Part shown: positions 9,098 to 17,920 of the stretch, piece by piece | Layout: each line of letters opens with the position of its first letter | Numbering within the stretch: position 1 is the first letter of the stretch | Origin: Peptococcaceae bacterium | GTDB taxonomy: Bacteria; Bacillota; Desulfitobacteriia; Desulfitobacteriales; Syntrophobotulaceae | Direction: 5' to 3' | Assembly: GCA_009783315.1 (NCBI GenBank) | Contig: WRHI01000011.1 | Span: forward strand, 1 to 43,445 | Length of the DNA: 43,445 bases | Notes under the pieces: model-generated | Told to the model about the DNA's origin: nothing | Databases searched by the model: none | The model's input: only the letters and a program-made list of their open reading frames with translations | Translations under genes and position numbers: made by a program

Positions 9098-9793
9098 ATG
9101 GAAATTCTGAGCATTAAGAATCTGACGAAGGACTTCTATTTGCATAATCCGGGCCTCAAGATTAGATCCTGCCGCAATATCAGCATAACGCTTCATGAAG
9201 GGGAGTTTGTTGGTATAGTCGGGCTTTCGGGAGCAGGGAAATCAACCATATTGAAGTGTGTCAACCGCAGCTATTTGCCTTTAGAGGGAGACATTATCTA
9301 CGATAGCCTGGCTTTTGGCAAAATCAATTTGGTCACAGCCAACGAACGGGAAATTCTCTTTTTACGCCGCCATGAAATAGGTTATGTGTCGCAATTCCTC
9401 AACATTATGCCCCGGACGACAGCCAAGGAACACGTTATGAACGCCCTAATCGACAGGGGCATGGACAATCTGGCCGCCGAAAGGGAAGCAAGAGAAATGC
9501 TTGACTATTTCCGTCTGCCGGACAACCTGTGGGATATTTATCCAGCCACTTTTTCAGGTGGTGAGCGCTTACGGCTCAATCTGGCTCACGCCATGGTTAA
9601 GAAACCGCGGCTGCTCATGTTGGACGAACCCACCGCCTCCCTGGACAACAAGACAAAGATGCTTGTGAAAGATATGCTGAAGAAACTCAAAGAGAAGAAC
9701 ACCAGCATGATCGGTATCTTTCATGATATAGAGTTCATGGAAGGGGTATGTGATAGGGTGTTCAATATATCTGAAGGGGGCATCGTTTCGTGA
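9098..9793 (+). CDS. phnL: C-P lyase system ATP-binding protein PhnL
   Basis: 'FYLHNPGLKIRSCRNISITLHEGEFVGIVGLSGAGKSTILKCVNRSYLP'; signature FSGGERLRLNLAHAM. Confidence 0.93.
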   Translation: MEILSIKNLTKDFYLHNPGLKIRSCRNISITLHEGEFVGIVGLSGAGKSTILKCVNRSYLPLEGDIIYDSLAFGKINLVTANEREILFLRRHEIGYVSQFLNIMPRTTAKEHVMNALIDRGMDNLAAEREAREMLDYFRLPDNLWDIYPATFSGGERLRLNLAHAMVKKPRLLMLDEPTASLDNKTKMLVKDMLKKLKEKNTSMIGIFHDIEFMEGVCDRVFNISEGGIVS

Positions 9794-10605
9794 AAGCCGA
9801 TTTGCATATACATTCCACTGTTTCCGATGGCAGCGATACAATCGACGAAATCATTGGTATAGCTCAAGAGAAGGGTCTTGATGTCATAGCCCTAACAGAG
9901 CACGATACCTTGTCGCATCTGACGCAGATTCCTGAACAATTTCCTGGTGACACAGGTCTTCGCATTCTTGGCGGTGTGGAGATATCGGGTATTCATCGTC
10001 CAACGAACACCCGGGCCCATGTGTTGGGATACAACATTCAAAAGCCTGAACTTGTTGCCCGTCTCACACAGCCGGTCTTGGAGGCCCGCCATAGGAATTC
10101 TGTCAAACAGGCGACGCTCTTGGTTCAGGCCGGTTATGAAATTGATTTGGCTCAATTGGCGCAAGCCGACGGGAAATATCTTTATAAGCAGCACATTATG
10201 GATTGGCTTGTGACCACAGGCCAAGTTCCTGAGATGTTTGGAGATTTCTATTATCGGACATTCAAACAAGGTGGCATGTGCGCTTTTGATATTGAGTATG
10301 CTGATGTTTTTGAAGCGGTAAAAACCGTCAAAGAAGCGGGCGGGTTGGCCGTGCTGGCTCATCCCGGGCAGCAGCAAAGTTTCTGGCTGATTCCAGAGCT
10401 TGCCGAAGCAGGACTGGACGGACTGGAACTGAACCATCACACAAGCAGCCCCCAAGACAAGCAAATCATGCGTGAATACGCCCAACAATACAAATTGTTT
10501 CTGACCGGCGGCAGCGATTATCATGGTCTATACGAGCCGCAGCCTTTTGGCGTCGGTGATTTTTTAGCAGAAGAAAGTGGGGTCAGAGCGATATGCCGGC
10601 AATAG
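9790..10605 (+). CDS. PHP-domain phosphoesterase, candidate 5-phosphoribosyl 1,2-cyclic phosphate phosphodiesterase (PhnPP-type); GTG start
   Basis: PHP motif '[36 protein letters not shown]'; translationally coupled to phnL; no PhnP gene in the window. Confidence 0.85.
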   Translation: MKADLHIHSTVSDGSDTIDEIIGIAQEKGLDVIALTEHDTLSHLTQIPEQFPGDTGLRILGGVEISGIHRPTNTRAHVLGYNIQKPELVARLTQPVLEARHRNSVKQATLLVQAGYEIDLAQLAQADGKYLYKQHIMDWLVTTGQVPEMFGDFYYRTFKQGGMCAFDIEYADVFEAVKTVKEAGGLAVLAHPGQQQSFWLIPELAEAGLDGLELNHHTSSPQDKQIMREYAQQYKLFLTGGSDYHGLYEPQPFGVGDFLAEESGVRAICRQ

Positions 10606-11237
10606 ATCCGCATTCGGCGCCGGATCCGGTTCAACAAAGACTTGGGATAGCCCCACAAATTGACGACAACGTGTTTCTGACCCAAACGACTCTTGGCGCG
10701 TACACTCATCTGCAGGCTCACAGCGTATTTCATGATGTTGTTGTCGGCGATTATTCTTATTTCGCCGGGTATAACCAGGTCTATTATGCTGTGATCGGCA
10801 AGTTTTGTTCCGTAGCCAGCTTTGCGCGCATCAATACGACTCATCATCCCTCTTATACCCGCGTGGCGCAGCATCATTTCACTTATCGCAGTGAGAAATT
10901 CGGTTTCGGTGAAGACGACGCCGCTTTTTTTGCTCAACGGCAGAAAAAAGTCGTGACGGTCTGCCATGATGTCTGGATCGGGCATAACGCTGTCATTATG
11001 CCGGGAGTGACCATAGGCAACGGCGCTGTTATTGGTGCGGGGGCGGTTGTGACAAAAGATGTGGAACCCTATTCCGTTGTTGCCGGTGTTCCGGCCACAA
11101 AGATTAACATGCGTTTTCCCGGGGACCTGATCAGAAGAATCGAATACCTGCAATGGTGGGACTGGGATTATGAAACCATAAAAGAAAGGCTGTCTGATTT
11201 CCGTGATATGGAAGCCTTTGTGAGGAAGTATTTATGA
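10593..11237 (+). CDS. Hexapeptide-repeat acyltransferase of phosphonate operons
   Basis: '[49 protein letters not shown]' left-handed beta-helix; overlaps the PHP gene. Confidence 0.88.
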   Translation: MPAIDPHSAPDPVQQRLGIAPQIDDNVFLTQTTLGAYTHLQAHSVFHDVVVGDYSYFAGYNQVYYAVIGKFCSVASFARINTTHHPSYTRVAQHHFTYRSEKFGFGEDDAAFFAQRQKKVVTVCHDVWIGHNAVIMPGVTIGNGAVIGAGAVVTKDVEPYSVVAGVPATKINMRFPGDLIRRIEYLQWWDWDYETIKERLSDFRDMEAFVRKYL

Positions 11238-11674
11238 TAAACAAGGATGTAACTACGATTCGCCCGGCGAGAGAAGAAGATTTAAAATTTGTCTACGGGT
11301 TGTTGAGGCAGTTATCCCGCCATGATTTTACGATGGAACAATTTGAGAGGAGCTACCTTTACAACCTCCGTCATAATCATATTTTGGTTTATGAGCGAAA
11401 CAAAAACATCTGTGGCTGCGGCGTCTTAATGATTCATTATCCTTTGCATTTTTCCCGGAAAACCGCCGAGGTCGTTAACCTTGTTGTTGATGAGCACGCC
11501 CGCGGTCAAGGCATCGGCAAAGAATTGCTGACGGCGTTCATGCAGATCGCCCTTGACAACGCGTGTGTTAATATCGAAGTGGATTCAGGCAAACATCGTA
11601 AAGCCGCCCATCGGTTTTATTATCGGGAAGGCTTTGTGTGCGATCATTATAAACTTACGAGACAGATGGATTAA
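11234..11674 (+). CDS. GNAT N-acetyltransferase (possible PhnO-like aminoalkylphosphonate acetyltransferase)
   Basis: '[27 protein letters not shown]' acetyl-CoA motif; 4-nt overlap with the preceding gene. Confidence 0.8.
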   Translation: MINKDVTTIRPAREEDLKFVYGLLRQLSRHDFTMEQFERSYLYNLRHNHILVYERNKNICGCGVLMIHYPLHFSRKTAEVVNLVVDEHARGQGIGKELLTAFMQIALDNACVNIEVDSGKHRKAAHRFYYREGFVCDHYKLTRQMD

Positions 11675-11753
11675 AAGACAACGAAGCAACCACATGCCAG
11701 GAACAGAAAAATGCCCAGGAAAAAGGCCGGCAAAAATCCCTTCACAGATAAGC

Positions 11754-11772
11754 TGACGTCCTTATGACGTCA
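11754..11772. other. Perfect 7-bp hairpin TGACGTC-CTTAT-GACGTCA between convergent genes
   Basis: Direct sequence; weak A/T tract follows (aataaaggaatttt). Terminator role uncertain. Confidence 0.5.
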
Positions 11773-11823
11773 ATAAAGGAATTTTCATGGGCGATCCTTT
11801 TTCTTGAATGATTACAAATAGGA

Positions 11824-12807
11824 TCATAATAAATTCAAGATATTTTCAAGGGCGGTTTCGCCCTCCGCTTGTCCTTGGTCATAGAGCGCCAGCAGTTTGT
11901 GGGTGTCCGCGGTGCTCCGATCCACTTGAAGAGGCTGAAGGGGTCTGATAATGACGGCCTTGCCTTCCTTTTCCAGGCGTTCACATAAGGCCAGTTGTCG
12001 GTTGTAAGTCTGATGGCGCTGAAGCATGGCTTCTACCAAGCGCGGGTAGCGGCGGTAGAACAGTTTCAGCGTGTGTTTGTGGTTAAAAGCTTGTTTGGTG
12101 TAGCCTTGGTTGCGGGTTAAGATCACAACATGGAAGGTGTTGCCGTCTGCCAGGGATTTTTCTATGGGGATAGGGTCGCCGATGCCGCCGTCGAGCAGGT
12201 GGTATCCTTCATAGCGGACAAGGGGAGACAGCATCGGCACGGCGCAGGATGCTTTGGTGATCTCAATTTGAGCGGAGGCGGACTGTTTTTCAAACCAAAC
12301 CGTCTGCCCGGCGCGGCAATCGAAAGCACCGGTAAGGAAACGAGTTTCCTGCCGTTCATACATTTCCTGATCGAAAAAAATATGTTTTTCCGGGATATCA
12401 TGAAAGACAAAACGGGTACCAAACAGGGAGCGGTGGAACAGGATGTTGCGCCGGCTGACATAGCGGTGATCCTTGACATAGTGCTCCACAATCTGCCGGC
12501 TGCGACCGCGCTGACCGGCGATGTAAGAAAGAGCATTAGCCGCGCCGGCAGAAACGCCGATTATGTAAGGAAACATTATCTTGGCATTAATAAACGCATC
12601 GAACACGCCGGCGCTATAAAACCCGCGCAAACCGCCGCCCTCCAACACAAGGGCGGTTCCTGCCGGCATTCTCCCAGGCAGTTCTATGCCCCGAATAGGT
12701 TCATGTGTATAGTTCTGCGGGTAATCGATTACTCTCACCCCCCACAGTGTCCTGTTGATATCCTGATATCTGATATCTGATATCTGATATCTATTTGCCG
12801 GAAACAC
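11824..12807 (-). CDS. Patatin-like phospholipase family protein; N-terminal start uncertain because the first residues are encoded by a repeat
   Basis: 'GTALVLEGGGLRGFYSAGVFDAF', GVSAG nucleophile elbow, DGGIGDPIPIEKSL. Confidence 0.9.
   Translation of the reverse strand: MFPANRYQISDIRYQDINRTLWGVRVIDYPQNYTHEPIRGIELPGRMPAGTALVLEGGGLRGFYSAGVFDAFINAKIMFPYIIGVSAGAANALSYIAGQRGRSRQIVEHYVKDHRYVSRRNILFHRSLFGTRFVFHDIPEKHIFFDQEMYERQETRFLTGAFDCRAGQTVWFEKQSASAQIEITKASCAVPMLSPLVRYEGYHLLDGGIGDPIPIEKSLADGNTFHVVILTRNQGYTKQAFNHKHTLKLFYRRYPRLVEAMLQRHQTYNRQLALCERLEKEGKAVIIRPLQPLQVDRSTADTHKLLALYDQGQAEGETALENILNLL
12763..12790. repeat. Perfect heptanucleotide array (CTGATAT)4 at the 5' end of the patatin ORF
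   Basis: Four exact ctgatat units. Confidence 0.95.
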
Positions 12808-12850
12808 TATTCAACAAATGACCAAAGTCCGTTATCCATTGTCAATTGTA

Positions 12851-12887
12851 ATTGTCCATTGGTCCACAGGCTGAAGGATATCAGCCT
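12851..12887. repeat. Inverted 37-nt exact copy of 6865-6901 (hairpin element)
   Basis: attgtccattggtccacaggctgaaggatatcagcct is the reverse complement of 6865-6901. Confidence 0.95.
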
Positions 12888-12890
12888 TGT

Positions 12891-12960
12891 CAATTGTCTA
12901 TTGTCCATTGTCCATTGTCCATTGTCCATTGTCAATTGTCAATTGTCCATTGTCCATTGC
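12891..12960. repeat. Heptanucleotide array, 10 units of C(C/A/T)ATTG(T/C), overlapping the hyaD 3' end
   Basis: caattgt ctattgt (ccattgt)4 (caattgt)2 ccattgt ccattgc in perfect 7-nt phase. Confidence 0.95.
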
Positions 12961-13406
12961 CGAAGGATTTCCTCAACACGTTCAACCGCCTGGGGCAGAA
13001 CCCGGCTGACCACATCGCTGAGCTCTGTGCCCCAATCCAGTATATGAGGCTGTATGCCAACCACGGCGATATGGGTGGGGTAAGCATCGTTGAACTTGGC
13101 CAAAGTCAGGATGTCGGCAAAACTGACTTGGTGAACGGACATTTTCGACGCAAAGAAATAGGGCACCTGGTCGTCGTGCCAAACAGCGATTTCACCGGGG
13201 GCGCGATTGGTTTCCACAGCGTCGAGGATGAGCAGTCTGTCGGCAGTCTCGATGATGCTGAGCAGGGGGAACCCCATGGTGCCTCCGTCAATGAGCTCGA
13301 TTTCCGGTGGGAGCTTACCCGCCAACAAACGAAGGAGGTGGATGCCCACCCCTTCGTCTTGCCTGACCAGGTTGCCGATACCTAAAACTTTAGTGGTTTG
13401 AGCCAT
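12939..13406 (-). CDS. hyaD: [NiFe] hydrogenase maturation protease
   Basis: 'TTKVLGIGNLVRQDEGVGIHLLRLLAG', 'LIDGGTMGFPLL', 'LLILDAVET'; ATG overlaps the large-subunit stop (TAATG). Confidence 0.92.
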   Translation of the reverse strand: MAQTTKVLGIGNLVRQDEGVGIHLLRLLAGKLPPEIELIDGGTMGFPLLSIIETADRLLILDAVETNRAPGEIAVWHDDQVPYFFASKMSVHQVSFADILTLAKFNDAYPTHIAVVGIQPHILDWGTELSDVVSRVLPQAVERVEEILRQWTMDN

Positions 13407-15121
13407 TATTTGACCTTGACGCTCAAAAGCTCTTTGCCGTTGGGATCCAGAAGGTGGGTGGCGCAGGCGATGCAGGGATCGTAGGAGTGAATGGTGCGCA
13501 GGAGTTCCAGGGGCGCGTGGGCGTCGGCCATCGGCGAGTCGATGACGGAGACTTCGTAGGCGCCTTTCTGGCCTTGGGCGTCCCGGGGTGAACCGTTCCA
13601 AGTGGTGGGAACAACAGCTTGGTAGTTCTCTATCTTTTGGTCTTTGATTTTGATCCAATGACCGAGAGAACCGCGGGGCGCTTCGCAGAAGCCGACGCCT
13701 TCAGCTGTGGCCGGCCAGGATTCAGGATCCCAACTATCCTTATTAAAGGTTGAGGTGTCACCGGTTTTAAGGTTGGCGATCAAATCGTCGTAAAGGCTGC
13801 TCAACAAATTGACCCGTTGTTTGGCTTCCAGAGCCCGGGCCAAGGTGCGGCCAAGGGTGGAGTGAAGGGCTTCAATGCCGAGATCAAGCTGGGCCAGGGC
13901 GTTGTCAACCACCTCTTGGGTCTGGGCGTCGCCTTTGGCGTAGGAAACGACGCAACGGGCCAGAGGTCCGACTTCCATGGGTTTGCCGTTCCAGCGCGGC
14001 GCTTTGGACCAGGTGTATCCTTTGGTTTCGTCAAGCTGCGTGTACGGCACAGCGGGCCCATCGTATTTCGGCACGGTTTTGCCGTCCCAAGGATGGAGTC
14101 CGCCGTTCGGGTCGTCGGTGTAATTGAACCAGGAATGGGAAACAAATTCCTGTATTTGGTTTTTGTCTTTGAGGTTGATATCGTGAACCTGGTTCATGTC
14201 GCCGTCCATAACAATGCCCCGCGGTACGGTGAAGCCGGCGGGATCGTTGATATCGTCTTTGGGGAAGTCTCCGTAGGACATATAATTGATGACGCCTTTG
14301 CCCCAGAGTTGGTCTTTATAGAAACCGGCGATGGCCATGATGTCAGGAAGGTAGACCTGTTCCACAAAGGTCTTGGCTTCATCAATTTTGGCTTTGACAA
14401 GACTCAAACGCTCAATGTTGATGACGCTGTTGTCGTTGAGGTTAATGGAGCAGGGTACGCCGCCGACCACATAGTTGGGGTGCGGGTTTTTGCCGCCGAA
14501 GACGGCGTGGATCTTGACGAGTTCTTTCTGCCAGTTTAAGGCCTCAATATAATGAGCGACGCCGAGCAAATTAACTTCGGCCGGAAGCCTATAGGCGGAA
14601 TGGCCCCAATAGCCTTGTGCAAAAATTCCCAGCTGGCCGCTCTCGACCAGGGATTGAACCTTGGCTTGGATATCCTTGAAATAGTTGGTGCTGTTCAGAT
14701 GCCAGTCGGATATGCTGGCGGCGATGGCGCTGGTTTGGGCCGGGTCAGCTTTAAGGGCGCTGACGACGTCAATCCAGTCAAATCCATGCAAATGATAAAA
14801 GTGAACGGTATGATCATGCACATCCTGAGCCGCGGCCATAATGTTGCGGATGATGTTGGCGTTCTTGGGAATTTTTATTTTCAGGGCGTCTTCAACGGAA
14901 CGGATGGAAGCCAGGGCGTGGGTATGGGTACAGACGCCGCAGATTCTTTGGGCATAAGCCCAAGCGTCCCGCGGGTCGCGGCCTTTTAGGATGATTTCCA
15001 AACCGCGGAATATTGTTCCCGAGCTTACGGCGTCGGTGATCCTTGTTCCGTCCAGCACGGCTTCCATGCGGAGATGACCTTCAATGCGCGTTACCGGATC
15101 CACCACGATTCTTTGTGCCAT
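13406..15121 (-). CDS. hydB: [NiFe] hydrogenase large subunit (group 1-like uptake hydrogenase)
   Basis: L1 motif RICGVCT; C-terminal DPCIACATH followed by a short cleavable tail LLDPNGKELLSVKVK. Confidence 0.95.
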   Translation of the reverse strand: MAQRIVVDPVTRIEGHLRMEAVLDGTRITDAVSSGTIFRGLEIILKGRDPRDAWAYAQRICGVCTHTHALASIRSVEDALKIKIPKNANIIRNIMAAAQDVHDHTVHFYHLHGFDWIDVVSALKADPAQTSAIAASISDWHLNSTNYFKDIQAKVQSLVESGQLGIFAQGYWGHSAYRLPAEVNLLGVAHYIEALNWQKELVKIHAVFGGKNPHPNYVVGGVPCSINLNDNSVINIERLSLVKAKIDEAKTFVEQVYLPDIMAIAGFYKDQLWGKGVINYMSYGDFPKDDINDPAGFTVPRGIVMDGDMNQVHDINLKDKNQIQEFVSHSWFNYTDDPNGGLHPWDGKTVPKYDGPAVPYTQLDETKGYTWSKAPRWNGKPMEVGPLARCVVSYAKGDAQTQEVVDNALAQLDLGIEALHSTLGRTLARALEAKQRVNLLSSLYDDLIANLKTGDTSTFNKDSWDPESWPATAEGVGFCEAPRGSLGHWIKIKDQKIENYQAVVPTTWNGSPRDAQGQKGAYEVSVIDSPMADAHAPLELLRTIHSYDPCIACATHLLDPNGKELLSVKVK

Positions 15122-15159
15122 AGATTATCTATCCTTTCTCAGATCTCATAATTGTATTG

Positions 15160-16287
15160 TTAGTCTTCTTTCGGGGTTTCTGTCTGGCCGTCCGCTGTGG
15201 AATCTGCGGCGTTGCCCTCAGCGGCTTTTTTCTGCTTATATGAATTGTAGGCAGCGGTTCCGACCATAGTGCCGAGTCCGCCTCCAACGGCAAAACCGGC
15301 AGCGGTTCCGAGACCAACTTTGAGAGTCGTGTAATCTTTCTTTTCCGGGAATTGCGCCGCATCAATCTGATTATAGAAGCCGCCTTTGTCATAAAATCCG
15401 TCTTCTGAGCAGCCGAGGCAGGGGTGACCGGATTTAATCGGATAGCTGGTTCCTTCGTTAAAGCCCGTGATGGCGCAGGCGTTTTTGGTTACGGGCCCGC
15501 GGCATCCCATCATGTACAGGCACCAGCCTTGTTTGGCGCCTTCGTCGTCGAAATCGCGCACAAAGAGGCCCATGTCAAAGAAGGCACGCCTGTTGCAGTT
15601 TTCATGAATGGTGTGCGCATAAAAGGCCTTGGGGCGTCCTTCCTTTGTCAATTCAGGGAGCTCGTTGAAGGTCAGATAGTGCGCGACGGTTCCGGTGATG
15701 ACTTCCGCGATGGGAGGGCAACCGGGAACTTTGATAACGGGTTTGTCCTTGATAATCTCATGAACGGGTTGAGCGTTCGTGGGGTTGGGAGCGGCGCCCT
15801 GAACACATCCGTCTGTGGCGCAGGTGCCGTAAGCGATGACAGCGAGTGCGTTCTTCGCGGCTTCCTTAAGGAGTTCTTCGGTGCTTTGGCCGCCGATGGT
15901 ACAGTAGATGCCGTTTTCGGCCGTCGGAACGCTGCCTTCGACAACAAGCAGGTATTCGCCTTTTTCGAGGGTAGCCTTCTTAGCCGCTTCGGCTTGTTCG
16001 CCGGCGGCGGCCATCAGGGTTTCCATGTAATCCAGTGAGATTAAGTCCAAAACCAAGCTTGAGGTAAGGGGATGTCCCGAGCGAATAAAGGATTCGGAGC
16101 AGCAGGTGCATTCCTGCAGGTGCAAATAGATAACCGGGAATCGGGGATTGTTTTCCAAAGCATGCACAATTTTCGGAACGGCTGAGGCTTCTAATCCCAG
16201 CATGGCGGCTGTAGCCGTGCACAGCTTAAGAAAATCGCGGCGGGATACCCCTCTTTTCACAGCCCACTGGTAACACGTATCCTGCAT
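15160..16287 (-). CDS. hydA: [NiFe] hydrogenase small subunit with Tat signal and C-terminal membrane helix
   Basis: Tat motif SRRDFLKL; ECTCCSES; HENCNRRAFFDMG; GHPCLGCSEDGFYD; RBS gggagg 5' of the ATG at 16287. Confidence 0.93.
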   Translation of the reverse strand: MQDTCYQWAVKRGVSRRDFLKLCTATAAMLGLEASAVPKIVHALENNPRFPVIYLHLQECTCCSESFIRSGHPLTSSLVLDLISLDYMETLMAAAGEQAEAAKKATLEKGEYLLVVEGSVPTAENGIYCTIGGQSTEELLKEAAKNALAVIAYGTCATDGCVQGAAPNPTNAQPVHEIIKDKPVIKVPGCPPIAEVITGTVAHYLTFNELPELTKEGRPKAFYAHTIHENCNRRAFFDMGLFVRDFDDEGAKQGWCLYMMGCRGPVTKNACAITGFNEGTSYPIKSGHPCLGCSEDGFYDKGGFYNQIDAAQFPEKKDYTTLKVGLGTAAGFAVGGGLGTMVGTAAYNSYKQKKAAEGNAADSTADGQTETPKED

Positions 16288-16652
16288 AATAGTACCTCCC
16301 AAGTATAAGTTCAACTGATAGACATTATTGTACTCCTTGATATTAAGCATTAAAAAATGACAAAAAAGCCTATCGTTTTTATGATTATTCTTCATGCATC
16401 CGGCAATTCCTCTTTCCGTTGAGAAGATTGGCGCAATTTTTTTATCAGGCCATTCTGAATGCTGCAACAACAAACTGCATTATCTATAATATTGTCGCTT
16501 TTCTTAAAATCCATGCAAACCCTGACAATTTGATTTCGTAAGAAAGCCGTTGGCAGAGATCTTCCAATCCTTCATCAGCAACTCATACCCTGAAGTTATT
16601 AGCAAAGGCGCATAGCCAACAGAAATCATGAAATAATTGCAAAAATATGTCT

Positions 16653-16668
16653 TAATTATTAATAATTA
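16653..16668. promoter_or_regulatory. 16-bp perfect palindrome TAATTATTAATAATTA in the hyd/hemB divergent intergenic region (candidate operator)
   Basis: Direct sequence; position between divergent operons. Confidence 0.4.
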
Positions 16669-16752
16669 CGCATTCAATACTCGATTCGAAGCAAAGGCAT
16701 ATTCGGTATGATGTTCAGGCGATTAGACAATAAAAAAAGAATTTCGAGAGTT

Positions 16753-16781
16753 TTCTCATTTGCAAATTTTTATGGTATAAT
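16753..16781 (+). promoter_or_regulatory. Candidate sigma-70-type promoter for hemB (-35 TTCTCA, 17 nt, extended -10 TGGTATAAT)
   Basis: ttctca at 16753-16758, tataat at 16776-16781 with an upstream TG. Confidence 0.6.
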
Positions 16782-16882
16782 ACCCGATAATACAGATGAA
16801 GGAGATAGGCATTATAATAGAAAGTTGTTATTGTATGTTTTGCTATTTCTAGAAACTTTTTTTGAAATCCGGAGGTTTATCC

Positions 16883-17920
16883 ATGGCAAAATTTCCAGTA
16901 TCCAGACCGCGGCGATTACGCCAAAATCCCGCGATCCGCAGTCTTGTCAGAGAAACACACGTGCACTTAGAACAGCTTGTCTATCCGATGTTTGTCGTGC
17001 CGGGACACGGCGTGGCTGAGGAGATTGAAGCGATGCCCGGTATCTTTCGCTATTCGGGGGATCGTCTTGTTGATGAGGCGCGAGAGGTTGTGGAGCTGGG
17101 AATTCCTGCGATTCTCTTGTTTGGGACTCCCCGGAGCAAGAGCCCGGATGCCAGTGAAGCCTGGGCGGAAGACGGCGTTGTGCCGGAGGCGATTCGCCTG
17201 CTCAAAAAGCATTTTCCCGATCTTTATATTATTACAGATGTTTGTTTGTGCGCGTACACCGACCATGGGCATTGCGGTGTTCTGGCTTTCGATGACGACA
17301 AGAAAAGCTTTTCGATTCTCAATGATGAGTCTTTGCCGCTTTTGGCCCTTACAGCGGTGGCTCACGCGCGGGCCGGGGCGGATATGGTCGCTCCTTCGGA
17401 TATGATGGACGGTCGTGTAGCGGCGATTCGCAGGGCCTTGGACGACCAGGGCTTCAGCCATGTTCCGGTGATGAGTTATGCCGTAAAATACGCTTCGGCT
17501 TTCTATGGTCCTTTCCGGGAAGCGGCTGATTCGGCGCCGAGTTTTGGCGATCGCAGCAGCTATCAGATGGATCCCGCCAATCGGGAGGAAGCTTTGCGTG
17601 AAGCGGCCCTTGATCTTGAGGAAGGCGCCGATATCCTCATGGTGAAGCCCGCGATGGCCTATCTGGACGTTATTCGTGAGGTTAAGGACAAGTTTGATTG
17701 CCCTTTGGCCGCTTATAACGTCAGCGGTGAGTATTCGATGGTTAAAGCGGCGGCGGCGCGGGGTTGGATTAATGAACAGACTGCGGCTGAGGAGATTATA
17801 ACTTCCATTATGCGGGCGGGGGCTGATATTGTTATAACATATTTAGCCAAAGATATTGCCCGTTTTCGGCTAAATTCGGATACGAAGAAAAACAGTAAAG
17901 GAGGAAGTAGCAGTGTTTAA
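16883..17920 (+). CDS. hemB: Porphobilinogen synthase (delta-aminolevulinic acid dehydratase)
   Basis: 'YPMFVVPGHG', 'DVCLCAYTDHGHCGVL', 'SYAVKYASAFYGPFREAADSAPSFGDRSSYQMDPAN', 'MVKPAMAYLDVI'; RBS ggagg. Confidence 0.97.
   Translation: MAKFPVSRPRRLRQNPAIRSLVRETHVHLEQLVYPMFVVPGHGVAEEIEAMPGIFRYSGDRLVDEAREVVELGIPAILLFGTPRSKSPDASEAWAEDGVVPEAIRLLKKHFPDLYIITDVCLCAYTDHGHCGVLAFDDDKKSFSILNDESLPLLALTAVAHARAGADMVAPSDMMDGRVAAIRRALDDQGFSHVPVMSYAVKYASAFYGPFREAADSAPSFGDRSSYQMDPANREEALREAALDLEEGADILMVKPAMAYLDVIREVKDKFDCPLAAYNVSGEYSMVKAAAARGWINEQTAAEEIITSIMRAGADIVITYLAKDIARFRLNSDTKKNSKGGSSSV

Noticed and set aside
12130-12780. 216-aa plus-strand ORF
   Set aside because: Antisense to the patatin-like gene; no domain.
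13817-14539. 240-aa plus-strand ORF
   Set aside because: Antisense to the [NiFe] hydrogenase large subunit.
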